Below, piece after piece: positions 50,692 to 51,413 of a stretch of DNA of 51,413 bases. Both the position numbers and the translations under genes were made by a program. Origin of the DNA: Methanothrix sp. (GTDB taxonomy: Archaea > Halobacteriota > Methanosarcinia > Methanotrichales > Methanotrichaceae); the NCBI GenBank assembly GCA_017994055.1, contig JAGOLL010000007.1, forward strand, positions 1-51,413, in the 5' to 3' direction. Position 1 is the first letter of the stretch. Every line of letters begins with the position of its first letter. A model generated the notes under the pieces. The model was not told the DNA's origin. It ran no database searches and was given only the letters and a program-made list of their open reading frames with translations.

Positions 50692-51413
50692 TCAGGTCCC
50701 CATCTGCCAGCTATGCAGATACTTCACCTGCTCCGCAGTGAGCTTCTCCGTCTCCAGGCCCATAGAGGCCAGCTTCAGCTCTGCCACCCTGCGGTCGATC
50801 TCCACGGGAACGGCATAGACCTTCTTATCCAAATTTTGGCCGTTCTCCACAATATAGCGCACGGCCAGGGCCTGGTTGGCAAAGGACATATCCATGACCT
50901 CAGGGGGATGGCCGTAGGCGGCAGCCAGGTTGATCAGCCGGCCATCGGCTAAGAGGTAAAGCCGGCGGCCATCATTGAGGTCGTATTCGGTGACGTTATT
51001 CTGCACCTCGGCCTTCCTGACCGCCATCCTCTCCAGAGCAGGAATGTCAATCTCCACATTGAAGTGGCCGCTGTTGGCTAAAATGGCCTGGTCCTTCATC
51101 TGAATGAAGTGCTCCTCCCGGAGAACATTGATATCGCCAGTAAGGGTCACAAAGAGGTCACCCAGGGGGGCGGCTTTGTGCATGGGCATAACTTGGTAGC
51201 CGTCCATGGCCGCCTCCAGGGCCTTTCTCGGCTCGATCTCGACCACAATCACATTGGCCCCCAGGCCCCGGGCCCGCATGGCGAATCCCCGGCCGCACCA
51301 GCCATATCCTCCCACCACCACGCTCTTGCCGGCGAAAAGGAAGTTGGTAGCCTGCATGATGCCGTGCAGGGTGCTCTGGCCGGTGCCGTAGCGGTTGTCG
51401 AACATCATCTTGG
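50692..51413 (-). CDS. ahcY: S-adenosylhomocysteine hydrolase, C-terminal part (cut by window end)
   Basis: The last 240 residues of the enzyme that splits S-adenosylhomocysteine into adenosine and homocysteine. The NAD-binding domain is complete: [53 protein letters not shown] and [19 protein letters not shown]. The C-terminus lacks the PxHYRY ending of bacterial and eukaryotic enzymes and stops at YLHSWQMGT, as in archaeal forms. The N-terminal substrate domain lies beyond the window. Confidence 0.95.
   Translation of the reverse strand, partial: KMMFDNRYGTGQSTLHGIMQATNFLFAGKSVVVGGYGWCGRGFAMRARGLGANVIVVEIEPRKALEAAMDGYQVMPMHKAAPLGDLFVTLTGDINVLREEHFIQMKDQAILANSGHFNVEIDIPALERMAVRKAEVQNNVTEYDLNDGRRLYLLADGRLINLAAAYGHPPEVMDMSFANQALAVRYIVENGQNLDKKVYAVPVEIDRRVAELKLASMGLETEKLTAEQVKYLHSWQMGT

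Noticed and set aside
1..51413. CRISPR arrays, tRNA and rRNA genes
   Set aside because: I saw no regularly spaced repeats and no cloverleaf or rRNA segment while reading both strands. A short tRNA with an intron could still be missed without a computed search.

Overview
The window looks like chromosomal DNA of a methanogenic archaeon, most likely an acetoclastic member of the Methanosarcinales of the Methanothrix (Methanosaeta) type. The supporting genes are methanogenesis marker protein 8 (DUF2099), an MC1 chromosomal protein, archaeal TyrS, the FttA/aCPSF1 termination nuclease, a proteasome beta subunit and a DUF2121 protein. The genus is an inference; no rRNA or tRNA gene was found to confirm it. 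Housekeeping genes are GC-rich. Several accessory blocks are visibly AT-rich.

Layout. 1-5.3 kb is an accessory and decaying zone: the end of a receiver-domain protein, an MntA-HepT pair whose HepT toxin carries an in-frame TAA, and a type I restriction-modification remnant. In that remnant hsdR lacks its C-terminal half and hsdM its N-terminus, on either side of about 1.7 kb of foreign DNA with a ribbon-helix-helix gene and an unknown gene. 5.6-10.8 kb holds argS and several secreted proteins, including a His/Trp-rich peptide and two tandem lamin-tail-domain proteins. 10.9-13.2 kb is a toxin-antitoxin cluster (HicBA with a TAG in hicA; a PBECR-like/DUF2283 pair) plus a DUF5677 gene. 13.3-18.6 kb is tyrS, mobA, DUF2121, folD, glyA and a PUA protein. 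18.7-21.7 kb is a nickel/cobalt ECF transporter whose ATPase has a His-rich tail. 22.2-24.0 kb has a secreted protein, a receiver protein and MC1.

24.2-28.0 kb is a tightly overlapping three-gene operon joining a formate-dehydrogenase-like molybdopterin subunit to sulfhydrogenase/sulfite-reductase-type iron-sulfur and flavin subunits. 28.1-30.5 kb has two membrane or secreted zinc peptidase genes and a glycosylation-rich secreted protein. 30.8-37.2 kb is an information-processing operon on the minus strand (psmB, fttA, two HTH regulators, a DUF5814-type helicase).

38.2-42.5 kb is a compact island bounded by a perfect 50-bp direct repeat lying at the 3' end of the mmp8 gene. It carries a TIR-TPR protein overlapping a SLATT-like (DUF4231) membrane protein, and a divergent second protein with a C-terminal TIR-like domain. 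This is the best candidate for an undescribed immune system in the window. 42.4-51.4 kb returns to core and small accessory genes: mmp8, a 51-residue zinc ribbon, an AhpD-like protein, an FMN reductase, a ketopantoate-reductase-like protein, a glutamine amidotransferase, a tRNA guanosine methyltransferase, an APH-like kinase and the C-terminal part of S-adenosylhomocysteine hydrolase, cut by the window end.
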